64,000 bases of DNA, from assembly GCA_032717465.1 (NCBI GenBank), contig CM064632.1, positions 27,087,701 to 27,151,700 of the forward strand. Reading direction: 5' to 3'. Shown here one piece after another: positions 21,995 to 33,033 of the stretch; the first letter of the stretch is position 1; every line of letters begins with the position of its first letter. The DNA is from Coenobita brevimanus. Lineage: Eukaryota; Arthropoda; Malacostraca; Decapoda; Coenobitidae. Both the position numbers and the translations under genes were made by a program. Under the pieces are notes generated by a model. That model made no database searches. It was not told the DNA's origin and worked only from the letters and a program-made list of their open reading frames with translations.

Positions 21995-23170
21995 AATAAA
22001 GTATGTATGAAATGCTATAGTAACATGCCCAATCAGTGAAAGTCTTGTTTTGGAAATTAAGAATGAATATGCATGTCTGTGAATATAGATTATGACTGAG
22101 TTTACGTTATATACGGATTATATTTTTGTTTAAAAATTTCCTTATATGATAGATGTAAATAGAGATACGGAAGGTGAGGATCTTGCAGCATAAGAATCCT
22201 CCGGCTTACTTATATTAGTTGTAAGTGTAGAGTAAAAAGGATGTTCGAGTGCGTAGGATCAAATACCGCCGGAAAATACATAGGAGCATAGGCATGGATA
22301 GCCCCAAGTTAACGGTTACTACTCTTTCGACCTGTGACGGGCTGTGGGTCACTGAGGGCCCTGTTAGTTAATTGGCACCCGGGATCTTTTTAACTTACCA
22401 GGGGTCGATGCAACAGGGGTGGATCAGCTGAAATGAAGCATGGTCTCGCAGTGTAGAGAAGGAGCTGGGGCCTGATTGACTGCTGTCTCCCTTGAAAGCG
22501 CCAGGCAAGGCTCTGGACCTAACCCCTCATATCCACACTGTGCCTGTGCATTACCCAGGGAACAGCTTGTTCTCCGGTTACAAGAGATATAGGGTTTAAC
22601 CAGGAAGCTACAGGCTGCTCTAAGCGATTCAGTAATCCAAAGACTGGCACGTTTCCTGGTTAACAGTCTACTCGTAAGAATTTAATGGTGATCCCGCATG
22701 TACGGAGCTTTGGCTGGCAGCTGCATTTTCTCGTGGTGACAACTAACAGAGGATCAAGGGACTGACTTCTGGAGAGACTGACTGGCTGACCGACAAAGGT
22801 CTCAGTGATAGGCTAGTGATTGACCAGTGGGAAATTACTAATAAACTGACATCAGAAGGACAGTCTACTGACTAATTTGTCGGTATTTTGGGATTGACTG
22901 CCCCACTGAATAACCATTGATTTATACTGTATACTGATGATGTTTTGGGTATAACTATTCATAATTGAATATTTGTTATTGCATTGCTCTGAATACTCCT
23001 TGGGGCATAGCATGAGCAGATAGAGCTACCGTGCCCTTTGAATAATTGGTTATAACTAAATATTTCTCTGTGCCCTTCAATTTTAATTTGCAGTACTCAG
23101 ATTTAGAAATACCTATATAATATATTGGTGACAACAGATTCAGCCTTCTCAAGGACCTCCTTCAGCTGTA
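21995..23170. other. piggyBac-1 interior right of the transposase, possible solo-LTR-like piece
   Basis: Non-coding. The stretch from about 22,333 (TGTGACGGGCTGTGGG) to about 23,130 (ATATTGGTGAC) has start and end signals reminiscent of an LTR and its primer site, but I see no flanking duplication and no second copy. It contains a reversed TTAACCAG...CTGGTTAA unit (22,600-22,675) related to those inside the Gypsy-like element at 12,346-12,560. Confidence 0.35.
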
Positions 23171-23408
23171 AGGAGTGAGAAGCAGGTAGACCTTTATTAT
23201 ACAACAGAGGGGCAGGCAGAATAGGAGGTAGGTAAGGCACAAGGCTGTTGATGTGGAATTTTGCATTTATTATGCAATATGTATGCCTTTTCAAGCATTT
23301 ATCTCCCGTACATCTACCGCCTTCTGCCTTATCTACCTCCTGTACTCCCCGGCCCTTTCTCACTCGCCATCCATTTGTATGATAAAGGTCTACCTGTTTC
23401 TCACTCCT
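23171..23408. mobile_element. MITE-E, 238 bp, TA target site
   Basis: The left end AGGAGTGAGAAGCAGGTAGA (then CCTTTATTATAC) is the inverted copy of the right end, which reads on the minus strand AGGAGTGAGAAACAGGTAGA. The pairing covers about 30 bp with very few mismatches. TA sits on both sides (23,169-23,170 and 23,409-23,410), a Tc1/mariner-type footprint. No coding capacity. Nested inside piggyBac-1. Confidence 0.85.
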
Positions 23409-23469
23409 TAGTTATACGTGAAGTGGGTCCATGAGAAGGTCGAGTCTGTTTTGTTCTCACGAATAGATT

Positions 23470-23768
23470 ATATTTCACACACCAACACAATCCTCACAAA
23501 CCACCACAGACCTCACACACGAGCACAGTCCTCACACACCACTACAGTCCTCACACACCACCACAGTCCTCACCCACCAACCCAGTCCTCACACACCAAC
23601 GCAATCGTCACACACCAACACAGTCCTCACACACCACCAGTCCTCACACCACCACTGTCCTCACTCATCAACACAATCCTCACACACCACCACAGTCCTC
23701 ACACACCAACACAGTCCTCACGCACCAACTCAGTCCTCACGCACCAACTCAGTCCTCACCCCACACGT
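23470..23768. repeat. ~20-bp minisatellite, about 14 units
   Basis: Units of the type CACACCAACACAGTCCTCAC with CACCA/CCAAC variants and some shorter units. The plus-strand frame through it is a by-product. Confidence 0.9.
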
Positions 23769-24100
23769 GTAAAATTAATAAGAATAATCTTTTACTTCTA
23801 TAAATTCATTATTATATAGTTGTAATGACATTTGAAAAATAAATAACTACTTTCTAAAGGGAGGAGGTTGGGGAAAGTGGTTGGTGGGATACATGGCGAG
23901 TTGGGTCCTCGTCCCGTATCCAGGTTACACACTTTTTGAGTGTGGCTGAAACTCGCGTAGCTAAATATTATATTCAGTCATTAGAAAGAAATATATGGTA
24001 GTATTCTCATCATCATCATTATGAACTTTCCATTTTTAGTCCACAACAGGACTGGACTCTTCACTTAGGGAGGTTTTAGTCAGGAAGCCCTAACCCACGG

Positions 24101-24652
24101 CCCTGCACAGTTGTTGACTTTATACACGGGTTTTATTCGCTCCTGTGTAGAGCACAGCTGTCATGTGTGGGGAGGCTTCCCACACAGTTCTTCTCAACAG
24201 GATGGAGTCGGAGACTTTTCGTCTCATTAACTTTCCTCTTACTGGCTCCCTTCAACCTCTGTCTCTTCGCGGCACTGTTGCATCAGTCTCTTTTCTATCG
24301 CCACTTCAATGGTCACTGCTCCTCTGAACTGTCTGCTTGCATCCCTCCACCACCACAGCAGGCACGCAGCACCCGTCTTAGCAACAAACTCAGCCCTTTT
24401 CTGTCCAACTCTTTAATGCAAGAGTTAACAGTTGCTCCAGTCATTCATGTATGCAACAGGTCAACTCTGGAATTGTCTCCATCTCTGTTTTTTTTTTACT
24501 GCCTACGGTCTCCAGTCTTTCATACACAGTGTGTCCAGGCATCTCGAAATGAACTGATCTTGAATTTGGCTCTGCTGTCGTTTTTTTCTTGGAGGGAGCA
24601 CTTTGCAGGTCCTGCCCTTTGGTTCCTTCTTTCTTGCATAAAAAAAAATACT
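24101..24652 (+). pseudogene. LINE-A, 5'-truncated 3' end
   Basis: Starts at CCCTGCACAGTTGTTGAC, matching 35,633 of LINE-A copy 1, and ends at the LINE-A 3' end (CTTTGGTTCCTTCTTTC then GCATAAAAAAAA). It encodes the C-terminal part (HVWGG-type, SLFYRHFNGHCSSELSACIP) with several frame breaks. A typical 5'-truncated insertion with an A-rich tail. Confidence 0.9.
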
Positions 24653-25364
24653 CGTATGTATAACCAGGTATTATTTACATGCTTACATTATTAGATTTCC
24701 TTGACTAATAGCTACCTCTCCATCAACTAGTCTACCTAGTAGTAAATCCACTGAAAGTGGGTTTAGGAGTTATGAAGGTGAGGAAGAAAGAGAGAGTATT
24801 AGCGGTGGCGAGTGAGAGAGAGATGGTGGTGAGAAAAAAGCGGTGGTAGTGAGACGGAGAGTATGGTAGAAGGGAATATAGTGGTGAGTGTGAGGGTGAT
24901 GGAGGGAGGGAAGGTGGTGGTGAGGAAGATGGGAGGTGGTGAGTGTGAGGGAGGAAGGGTGGTGATGATGATGAGGAAGATGTGTAAGCTATCAACTTCC
25001 ATGTTATGGACGGTGTGTGTGTGAGAGACAACAGTAAACGGTTTATTGATACTGCAGCCCTCAGACTGAAAATATAGCCTACGGCTTTGATATATGGCAA
25101 ACATGATAAGCGTTGGTGAATAGTAAAATATTTTATCATTTGATATTTACATTAATTTTAAATTTGATAATAGTTAAACGTGTGTATGTGTGTGTGTGTG
25201 TGTGTGTGTTTCAGTGCGCACGGGTGCGGTACGATATGTTTGCCGGCGCTTGCCTTGCAACGGCGCCGACGTGTCCGAATGCGTTCCTTTCACTTCGTCC
25301 AACCAATAATATTACTCAAGATTCTTTTCTCGATACTAGGGTCGTAAGTGTGGGAAATCGCCAA
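24653..25364. other. piggyBac-1 interior, purine-rich then unique
   Basis: 24,770-24,995 is rich in GGT, GAG and GTG words on the plus strand. (GT)n lies at about 25,181-25,209. The part to 25,364 is the subterminal region of piggyBac-1. No gene seen. Confidence 0.6.
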
Positions 25365-25382
25365 GGGTTGCACCGAATAGGG
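25365..25382 (-). repeat. piggyBac-1 right terminal inverted repeat
   Basis: GGGTTGCACCGAATAGGG, followed by TTAA. Inverted partner of 19,339-19,356. Confidence 0.9.
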
Positions 25383-25386
25383 TTAA

Positions 25387-26040
25387 GCCACATTGGGTTG
25401 AAGCGCCGCAACCCTCTAGAGTGACAACCAATCATCCAAAATAAGAATGAAAGGCAAAGGAATAACACGCAATAATTACCAAGACAGAGATATAAAAGAC
25501 GAACAGGGGAGACAAAAGGAAACAATGATAAAAGAGGGAAGTGGAGAACAATGAAGGCGGTAATGTCATGCTGAGGGAGGAAAAGGTGAGAAAAAAATGG
25601 AGATAATGACATGAAGATGAACTAAACAAAGACAAACACATGAGAGGAAGAGGGAAGGAAGTAGAACAGGAAGATGAGAGAGGATTTATTGAATGGTATG
25701 ACAATGAAAGGAAAATAAAGGAAAATAAATGGGGTGAATAATGAGTATAGTTAGTGGAACGAATGAGTACAGTAAACATATATACTAAGATGATAACTTT
25801 ATACTGTTCATACACACACATGTATGTATGTATGTATGTATTTATGTATGTATGCATGCATACATGCATGTAGAGTATGTATGGATGGATGGATGGATGG
25901 ATGGATCCATGTAAGGAGGGAGGGAGGGAATACAAAGAAGTACAAAGGAAAACAAACAGCAACAGACCTGTTGGTCCATTCGTGACTCTTTGGTATAGGG
26001 AAGGGTATAACTAACAAAAATATTTTATCAGCTAAAGACA
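25387..26040. other. Spacer with ATGT/ATGG repeats
   Basis: A-rich unique-looking sequence, then (ATGT)n near 25,820-25,860 and (ATGG)n near 25,879-25,905. No gene recognised. Confidence 0.6.
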
Positions 26041-26045
26041 AGGAC

Positions 26046-26049
<4 letters not shown>

Positions 26050-26108
<59 letters not shown>

Positions 26109-26457
26109 GGCATATAGATAAAAGAAGGTAAATAGACAGAAAGTAGACAGACAGGTAGGTCGGTAGACAGAAAGACAGGCCGACAGACAGGCAAACAAAT
26201 AGATAAACTGACAGATTTGGACAAACACATACCCAAATACACATACGGAAAAGAACATGGTAAAAACGATGGGCAAAAAAGTGATGAAAAATATGAAAAA
26301 TATGGAAAAAAGGCAGATCATGGGTGAAAAATGAGAGAAATTTGTTAATGTGGTGTCAAGGGAGAGGGAAATGAATGAGGAGAAAGGTGCGAAAATGAGA
26401 CGATTGGGATGAGGAATAAGGTGGAAGGTGAAAACAGGTGAGGCTAATTGATTTGAC

Positions 26458-26502
<45 letters not shown>

Positions 26503-27296
26503 AAAATCAATCCCCAAAGCAGTGTACAATCGAGAGAAAGCCAGAACATGGGTTAAAAAATATAAATCACTAGACAGGAGGGGTTAAGTAATGAGCTAGG
26601 GAAAATATAACAAAAAGAAGAAATAGAAGGGAAACGAAAGAGGGAGTTGGAAAAATAAAATAAAAATGATAAAAAAAAATTAGAACGATATATGTTTGAC
26701 AGGAGAAAGGGTTATCAATTTACAGGAGTCCAGTCAGGGAATATGTAAAGTGAATAAAAGAATAAAGAACTGGGAATGATAGATAGATAGATAGATAGAT
26801 ACAGATAGCTAGATAGACAGATAGATAGATAGATAGATAAATGGATGGATAGATGGATGGATGGATATTCAGACACGGGTGGATATAGGTGGATACAGAC
26901 AGATAAAGATAGATAGAAGACGACTCACAGACGGAGACATTCAGACAGACAGGTAGGTACTGATAGATACAGATAGATAGATAGATAGACAAACCGACAG
27001 GCAGACCTAGACAGATAGACAGAAGATACTGACAGACAGGGAGATATTCAGACAGGCAGACAGATATAAATATAGACAGATAGATTGATAAACAGATCGG
27101 GAGGCTGACAGATTGGGAGATATTCAGACAGGTAGATAGACGGATAGACACACTGAGAAACAGACAGATAAACAGACACTGACATATAGTCAGACAGACA
27201 GACACAGTGATAGACAGACATGGAGATATTCAGACAGACAGGGAGATATTCAGACAGACAGACAGGTAAATATAAACAAACAGGAATAATCGATTG
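26050..27296. repeat. Long degenerate GACA/GATA (Bkm-like) tract
   Basis: (GA)n at 26,049-26,082 passes into (GACA)n. After an A-rich gap with another (GA)n at 26,461-26,492, a tract of GATA, GACA and GGTA tetranucleotides runs from about 26,780 to 27,296. The minus-strand frames (SICLSVCLSVCL-like) are by-products. Confidence 0.85.
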
Positions 27297-27352
27297 ACAG
27301 ACTTTCACACCGAGAAATTAACAGTGACAAAATTAACACTCTTAGGCCCGTA

Positions 27353-27550
27353 GTCTTGTCGGTTAAGGAAGCTCACTAACATCTCTTCTTAAGCGATTTA
27401 TTTTGTTTATTACACCTTGTCGTCCTTTTCTGTGTTACTTAAATCATTCTGAAATCACCACATTCTGCATAAATAATGTAGAAAACCTATATTAGCCAGC
27501 CGCATACAAAAATAAATCTGTAAGGAGGAGGTGTTAGGGAGTTTCTTTAC
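27353..27550. mobile_element. MITE-A copy 3
   Basis: Left end GTCGGTTAAGGAAGCTCACT then AACATCTCTTCTTAAGCGAT. Right end AGGAGGAGGTGTTAGGGAG then TTTCTTTACCAGACAC, the inverted counterpart. Interior ~110 bp AT-rich, no ORF. Confidence 0.85.
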
Positions 27551-27565
27551 CAGACACCTTAATCA

Positions 27566-27810
27566 CGGAGGGGGTGGCTACAAACAAATCCACTTCATGC
27601 CATCCTGTCCACCGCCATCAGGCTGACCTCTCTCCAACTCACACCATCCACATTCATATACATCTCCATACCCATCCCTCATCTCATCCTCGGTCTCCTC
27701 CTTTCCCATTCCTCCTCCACCTCACTCACATACACTCTCCTAGTCAGTCTCTCACCTCTGTTCTCTCCACATGACCAAAATATATCAGAGTAATTTTCCT
27801 AATACTTTTC
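27566..27810 (-). pseudogene. LINE-B 3' tail fragment
   Basis: Minus-strand relative of 2,560-2,780: GGGGTGGCTACAAACAAATC, then TCTCCAACTCACACCATCC, TCCATACCCATCC and CTCACATACACT blocks occur in the same order as in the reversed LINE-B copy. Diverged, non-coding remnant directly next to MITE-A copy 3. Confidence 0.75.
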
Positions 27811-28054
27811 AGCAAATCCACAAAAAATAATTTACAAGAAGTGCCGCCATCTTACCGTCTGAGGGAATATCAGGAGCAAAGCACCTTCAGCACATACCTG
27901 AGGAGGAAGAGTGGAACAATTAGTGTGGATCCAGGCAATGTGGAGGTCGTAGTAATGAGATATGTGGATGAACCAGTGGAATAACTGGATGAGACTTGTG
28001 GCATCAGAAAAGTATTGTAGCAAAAAATGTATGGAAGATTGAGGGTATTTATAC

Positions 28055-28570
28055 TGTGGTAGGTGGGGGCGCTCACCATCCACTCACTCGATGTAGTGCT
28101 GCTCTCGGGTGTCTGCCCTTTCCTCTCCATCCTTCATTCCTTCCATCCTCTTTTGTCTTTCTTTCCCTCATTCTTTCCTTGTCCTTCTGCCTACGGGTAA
28201 CTTTACACTCCCTCTTCTGTCTTTCTTTCCTTTATTCTTTCCACTTCCTTCTGCCTGTGGGTGGCTCTACACTGAGTGACAAGCCAAATGGTTTCTTGTG
28301 CACCAGGAAACCATTTACTACGCTGGGTGGTAACCATATAACCAAATCATGGCACCTGGTGGTTTAGTGGGTAATTATTGCGCTCCAATCGGATTGAGCC
28401 GGTGAAGGTTTATATCCAAGGGGTGGTTGGGGTTGATTGCTCATGTAATGCCACTCAGGGATGAGTGAGGCTGGTCACTCTCATCTTAAGTGTCGGGACC
28501 GGCTGCCTAGCCCCGAGCTCCTGCGCTCCTCGTGGGGCGATGTAGGGTTGGATGATGGATGGATGGATGG
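28055..28570 (+). mobile_element. SINE-1 (tRNA-derived composite), with ATGG tail
   Basis: The tRNA-related module (28,355-28,425) has an A-box-like TGGTTTAGTGGGTAATTA and a B-box-like AGGTTTATATCCAAG. It is followed by a conserved body (CATGTAATGCCACTCAGGG, GATGAGTGAGGCTGGTCAC) and a GATGGATGGATGG tail. A shared 5' part (GGTGGCTCTACACTGAG, CCAAATGGTTTCTTGTG) precedes it. Other copies: 31,545-31,925 and 45,733-46,075 (both minus strand), plus a 5' part at 38,690-38,960. Transcription by RNA polymerase III is inferred from the boxes. Confidence 0.75.
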
Positions 28571-28675
28571 ATATTTATAATAATAATAATAATAATGATA
28601 ATAATAATAATAATAATAACAATAGTAAACAAACAACAACAACAACAATAATAATAATAATAATAATAAACAAAC

Positions 28676-28713
<38 letters not shown>

Positions 28714-28760
28714 TAATAACTAATAATAGCAGATACAATATAATCATCATCATCATCATG
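28571..28760. repeat. (AAT)n/(AAC)n trinucleotide tract
   Basis: About 190 bp of AAT with AAC and CAT variants directly after the SINE-1 tail. Confidence 0.9.
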
Positions 28761-29418
28761 GGTGTGCATCGAAGATAGGTGAAGGTCGTAATAACAAAGA
28801 ATAAGTAATTGGAACATGTGAACGAAATTAATGAAACAGGCCAGTAATATTAACCAATAAGCCACTGATATTACATCAGTGAGACCAAGGATGTTTTTTT
28901 AATTGTTGCCATCTCTAAATTTTTCATACCAAAAAAGGGAAATGTCGAACTGGGGAGAAGGAAACATACAGAACCTTCATTATCTATTTCATATATTAGC
29001 GTTCTCTCTCTGAAGGAAGTAATCTGCAATAGGATGAATACACAATAAAAGTTATCATGGCAGTGTGTACACTTTTGGTCAGGATTATCGCTCCAGTTTT
29101 TGGGTCGAAAAATTACGAACTAAATAATTTTCGGTGCTACATAGCTATTAGGATTGCTGCACTCCCCCTAATAATGTTTTTTTTTTTTTTCTGGATAATA
29201 AAGTGTAAGGCTTGTTTTATAGTAATTTTTTCTTAATGCAGTCCCAGGACCAGAAGATCATCTTGAGCTACACCGGAAGAAATCCGAAATTCGCGGCCAG
29301 TTATCAAGTATGGCCTGATCAATTCGCCGACACCCCCATTTAAGACCGGCAGTAGTAGGGGAGCTGCATTTAATTGAATTTAAATGTAATGGTGTTTTCT
29401 ACTGCAGTATAATATAAT
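28761..29418. other. Spacer, nothing firm
   Basis: 28,762-28,850 weakly resembles 27,910-27,985 (GAAGGTCGTAATAA against GGAGGTCGTAGTAA). The rest shows no feature apart from short T-runs. Confidence 0.45.
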
Positions 29419-29531
29419 TTTTTTTCATGCAAGGAAGAAGGAACCAAAGGCCAGAAGCCGCCACACTGTTCCCTCCAAGAAAAAACAAAAACAAGATAAC
29501 AGAGAGACAAATTCTAGATCCGTTCATCTGC
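29419..29531 (-). mobile_element. LINE-A, tiny 3'-end fragment
   Basis: The minus-strand reading matches only the last ~110 bp of LINE-A: the CTTTGGTTCCTTCTTCC block, GGAGGGAACAGT and the A-rich tail (here TTTTTTTT on the plus strand). Strongly 5'-truncated insertion. Confidence 0.8.
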
Positions 29532-29576
29532 TATATACCAGACAGTACGTACGGAGTCTCATTTAAACCCAGTCAG

Positions 29577-29788
29577 TATACTTTTTTCATTTTAAACTGC
29601 CCTAAAACTGCCATCTCTCCATCCTGAATGCTGAGTCATAACAATAAATTAACACAAAAATATGACCTTAGTCACGATGAAGTGCTGTGAAAAGGATACG
29701 GAGCCGTAATATTGTATTTTTTCTGAGCTTCGTGAAATAAGCTGCAAAAGGACGAAAATCTAGGCCAAGGTGGAGTAAAAGGAGTATA
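29577..29788. mobile_element. MITE-B copy, 212 bp
   Basis: Left end TATACTTTTTTCATTTTAAAC then TGCCCTAAAACTGCCATC. Right end GGACGAAAATCTAGGCCAAG then GTAAAAGGAGTATA. The outermost TATACT.CTTTTA words are inverted partners. No ORF. Confidence 0.85.
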
Positions 29789-30184
29789 ACAACGAGTACA
29801 TTAACGTTTTCTACACTGGCTGAAGCTTCAGAGACAATAATTCCCAAGAAACGATCGAATAATTTTGTGCTTAGGTCTCCGTTAACCCTTTCGCTACGAC
29901 GGGGCCCGACTTGGTAAATCACTGGAAGGTAACAAGAATACGATCTATTTTTAATATGTTTGACCATGAGCACAGACTGGAAAGCCCTTTCCTTAACCAC
30001 AAACCTTCTCATGTCACCACTTTGGCACCAATACCCACCGTCCGTAATGAATACATGCTGGTCCTATTGACTTCGCGACTGGTGTGATGGTATTAGAAAG
30101 GGTGTTTTTATGACATCTGGGTGGGTCTTGTGGGAGATAAGTATTCTGTGTTTCGCCGAATTCATATCAACAAACCGTTCCCTG
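29789..30184. other. Spacer with a fragment shared with 46,720-46,830
   Basis: The block CATGTCACCACTTTGGCA, ACCCACCGTCCGTAATGAAT recurs with changes at 46,733-46,775, so this belongs to an interspersed repeat. No gene seen. Confidence 0.55.
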
Positions 30185-30262
30185 TTCTACACTGGGTTCG
30201 AACTCACGTCCTTTCAAACATCACATCAGCCCTCTAACCACTAAACCCCTGTGGTGGCGATA
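30185..30262 (-). mobile_element. tRNA-derived SINE head
   Basis: Minus strand: CACAGGGGTTTAGTGGTTAG (A-box-like) and GAGTTCGAACCCAGTG (B-box-like), separated as in a tRNA. The acceptor stem is not preserved. Confidence 0.55.
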
Positions 30263-30530
30263 TGGAAACCTTCATATTCCCATCAGTGTGATTCCTTCCT
30301 CAACCGCATTAAATCGTCCGTAGGTTGACAGAATAAACTACCAAGGCTTTATTGCACTGAAGAGGTTAAACAAACAACGAAAAAACAGCCATCAAAAGGA
30401 AACGGGAAAAAAAAGAAAAATATTATAACGTTTAAAAAATCGACGTAATTTTCTTCTGGCTGTCTGAAGGATTTAATGGAAAAACTGTGAAAAGATTTAT
30501 ATGAAAATTCTCTGGTTTTTCTTTATTTTT

Positions 30531-31375
30531 CTCTGCCTTGCTTCTTTCTTCCTCCTCTCCTCCACTTTCTCCCTTCCTCCATCCTTTCTTCCTCACTTTA
30601 CTTATTAGCATTTTTTTTTCCTTTACTCTGTTCTTTCTTTCCGCCTCACTCCCTCCTTCCTCCCTCCCTGCATCCCTTCCTTCAATCTTTATTTTTTCCT
30701 TGTTTCTTCCCCATCTCTTCCACTCCTTCCTCCTGTCTTTCATTCCCTCTGTTCTCCCTCCTTCCATCCTTTTTTTTTTCTTTTCCCTCCCTGTCTTCCT
30801 TCCTTCCTTCTTTCTTACGGTCCTCCCTCCCTCTACATTAAGCTTCTTTCTTCCTTCTTCATTTCCTCCCTGTCCCCTCCTTTTCCTTCCTTCCTTTTTT
30901 CCTCCCTCTGTTGTGAATTCCTTCCCTCCATCCTCCCTGCTTTACCTCCAATCCCTCTTTCTTTTCTCTCTTCCATAGTAACTTTACTTTTTCCTTCACA
31001 CCTCCCTGCCTTCTTTCCTTTCTCCCTACCATCCTTCTTTCCTTCCTTTCTTCTCTCATTTCTTCCTCCCTCCTTTCCTCATGTCCTTCCTTCCTCCCTC
31101 TTGTCCTGCCTTCTTTTCATCCTTCCTTCCATCCTCCCTCCCTCCCTCCCTTCCCCTCTTCCTCCCTTTATCCGAAGCTCTCATCCTCCCTTCCTTCTTC
31201 CTTTCATTCTTCTCACGTCCTTCCTCCCTCCCTCTTGTCCTGCCTTCTTTTCATCCTTCCTTCCATCCTCCCTCCCTCCCTTCCCCTCTTCCTCCATTTA
31301 TCCGAAGCTCTCATCTTCCTTTCCTTCTTCCTTTCATTCTTCTCTCCCCTCCTTCCATCTTCATCGTAATCTTCT
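30531..31375. repeat. Polypyrimidine tract (~840 bp) with an internal ~133-bp duplication
   Basis: Almost pure C/T on the plus strand, made of CCTT, TTCC and CTCC words. The block from about 31,081 (TCCTGCCTTCTTTTCATCC, TTATCCGAAGCTCTCATC) is repeated from about 31,215, giving two near-identical units. All frames through it are low-complexity. Confidence 0.85.
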
Positions 31376-31475
31376 CAGACAATTTCAAGAAAGTGACACA
31401 GAAAACCAAACATTTTCTTTTCCAGTCGATCCTAAATATAGGGATGCGGAAAAGCATATTATTAATACTATAAGC

Positions 31476-31512
<37 letters not shown>

Positions 31513-31530
31513 ATATTATTATTATTAACC
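31476..31530. repeat. (AAT)n/(ATT)n tract
   Basis: Two opposed trinucleotide runs, (AAT)n then (TTA)n, which could fold back on each other. They lie at the tail side of the minus-strand SINE-1 copy. Confidence 0.85.
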
Positions 31531-31544
31531 CATCCATCCATCCA

Positions 31545-31925
31545 TCATCCAATCCTACATTGCCCCATGAGGAGCGTAGGAGCCCAGGGCTAAGCAGTTG
31601 GTCCCAACATTTAAGATATAAGTGACCAGCCTCACTCATCCCTGAGTGGCATTACATGAGCAATCAACCCCAACTACCCCTTGGATATAAACCTTCACAG
31701 GCTCAATCCGACTGGAGCGCAATAATTACCCACTAGACCACCAGGCGCCAAAATTTGGTTATATGGTTACCACCCAGCGTAGTAACTGGTTTCCTAGTGT
31801 ACAGGAAACCATTTGGCTTGTCACTCAGTGTAGAGTCACCCACAGGCAGAAGGAAGAGGAAAGACTGAAGGAAAGAAAGACAGAAGAGGGAGTGTAAAGT
31901 TACCCGTAGGCAGAAGGACAAGGAA
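31545..31925 (-). mobile_element. SINE-1 copy, minus strand
   Basis: Starts CATCCATCCATCCATC (reversed ATGG tail) and contains the reversed SINE-1 body (CCTGAGTGGCATTACATGAG), the tRNA-like module (about 31,676-31,750) and the 5' part (CCATTTGGCTTGTCACTCAG). Very similar to 28,055-28,570. Confidence 0.85.
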
Positions 31926-32466
31926 AGAATGTAGTAAAGGAAGACAGAATAATAATATAATAATTATAACTATTAATAACAATAATAACAATATTAATAA
32001 TAATAATAATAATAAATAATAATAATAATAATAATAACAATATCATCACCATCAACCATCTGACCAATATTTCTCACACATAAAGTGGGGTAGACAGAAT
32101 GCAGAAACAGAAAGGAAGATTTAAATAAAGGTAAATACTAGCATATCCTTATAACCTGGTGTGTGTGGGGGGGGGGGGAGCAATATTGGCTTCTTTATGA
32201 CGTGGTGGTGCTGGGGGGGTTGGGGGGAGAGGGAAGAATGGTAAAGGAAGATGTGGAAAGGAAAGTTGCAGAGAAGAGGGAGGGAGGGGAGGATAGGGGA
32301 AGATAGGAAAAGAGAGAGGGAAGGGGAAACAGGGAGAAACTGTGAGGGTGTGGGGAGAAGAAAGACGGATAAGGAGGGAGAGAGAGGGAGAGAGAGAGAG
32401 AGAGAGAAGTAGAAGGAAACAAGAGGAAGGAAGGAGGGAAGGAAGGGAAGTGGAAGAAGCAATGAC

Positions 32467-32497
<31 letters not shown>

Positions 32498-33033
32498 CTA
32501 AGAAGAGATAAAGAAGAGAAGGGGAGGAGAACGGTGGGTCTCAGGCTTTACCCCATCAAAGCCCCTCCCTCCCCTCCCCCCCCCCAAAAAAAAAGCCCGT
32601 GGGAAAAGATGCCTGCGATTTTTCAATATATAGGACCCATATTTTATTTTCACATTTTTTCATATAACTTTGTAACATTTTTGCATATACTTTCACTCAT
32701 GTTTGTCATACATTTTTCATATATTTATAGTCTTGCGCAATTTTTCACTCATTTTCGTATGAAGTTGTTCATTTAATCTAAACACATTTCCCTATCTTTC
32801 TCAGTATACTCTACAGTTTTTGATACATTATTCAGAAATACTTTTCCATACATTATAATAAACACTTTCGTTTTTTTTTTTTTTTTCACAAGCAGGTTGT
32901 CATAGTTTCCATACGTGTCTATAAATTATTTCTCTCAAGATACCTGTGTTGCATATAATAGCCAATACAATTTTATTAATCAACAGTTTTCAGTCAATAT
33001 CCCTATTTTACCTTTTCCATAAATCTATCTATC

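Larger units (their letters stand above)
19335..25386 (+). mobile_element. piggyBac-1 DNA transposon (6,044 bp) with TTAA target duplication
   Basis: TTAA at 19,335-19,338 is followed by CCCTATTCGGTGCACCCC. At the other end, GGGTTGCACCGAATAGGG is followed by TTAA at 25,383-25,386. The ends are 18-bp inverted repeats with one mismatch, start CCC, and sit on TTAA, the hallmark of piggyBac. A broken piggyBac transposase lies inside (19,970-21,994). The element is longer than usual because it carries later insertions: an (AT)n run, MITE-E, a 20-bp minisatellite and a LINE-A 3' fragment. Confidence 0.92.

Noticed and set aside
22333..23130. Solo LTR inside piggyBac-1
   Set aside because: TGTGACGG start and TTGGTGAC-like end are suggestive, but I found no flanking duplication and no second copy in the window, so it is noted only in the spacer entry.
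26028..27308. Cys/Leu/Ser-rich minus-strand frames as a membrane or secreted protein
   Set aside because: They are translations of (GACA)n and (GATA)n and stay open in more than one frame.
30538..31625. Proline/serine-rich frames of 130-174 codons
   Set aside because: They lie wholly in the polypyrimidine tract, several frames are open at once, and there is no domain.
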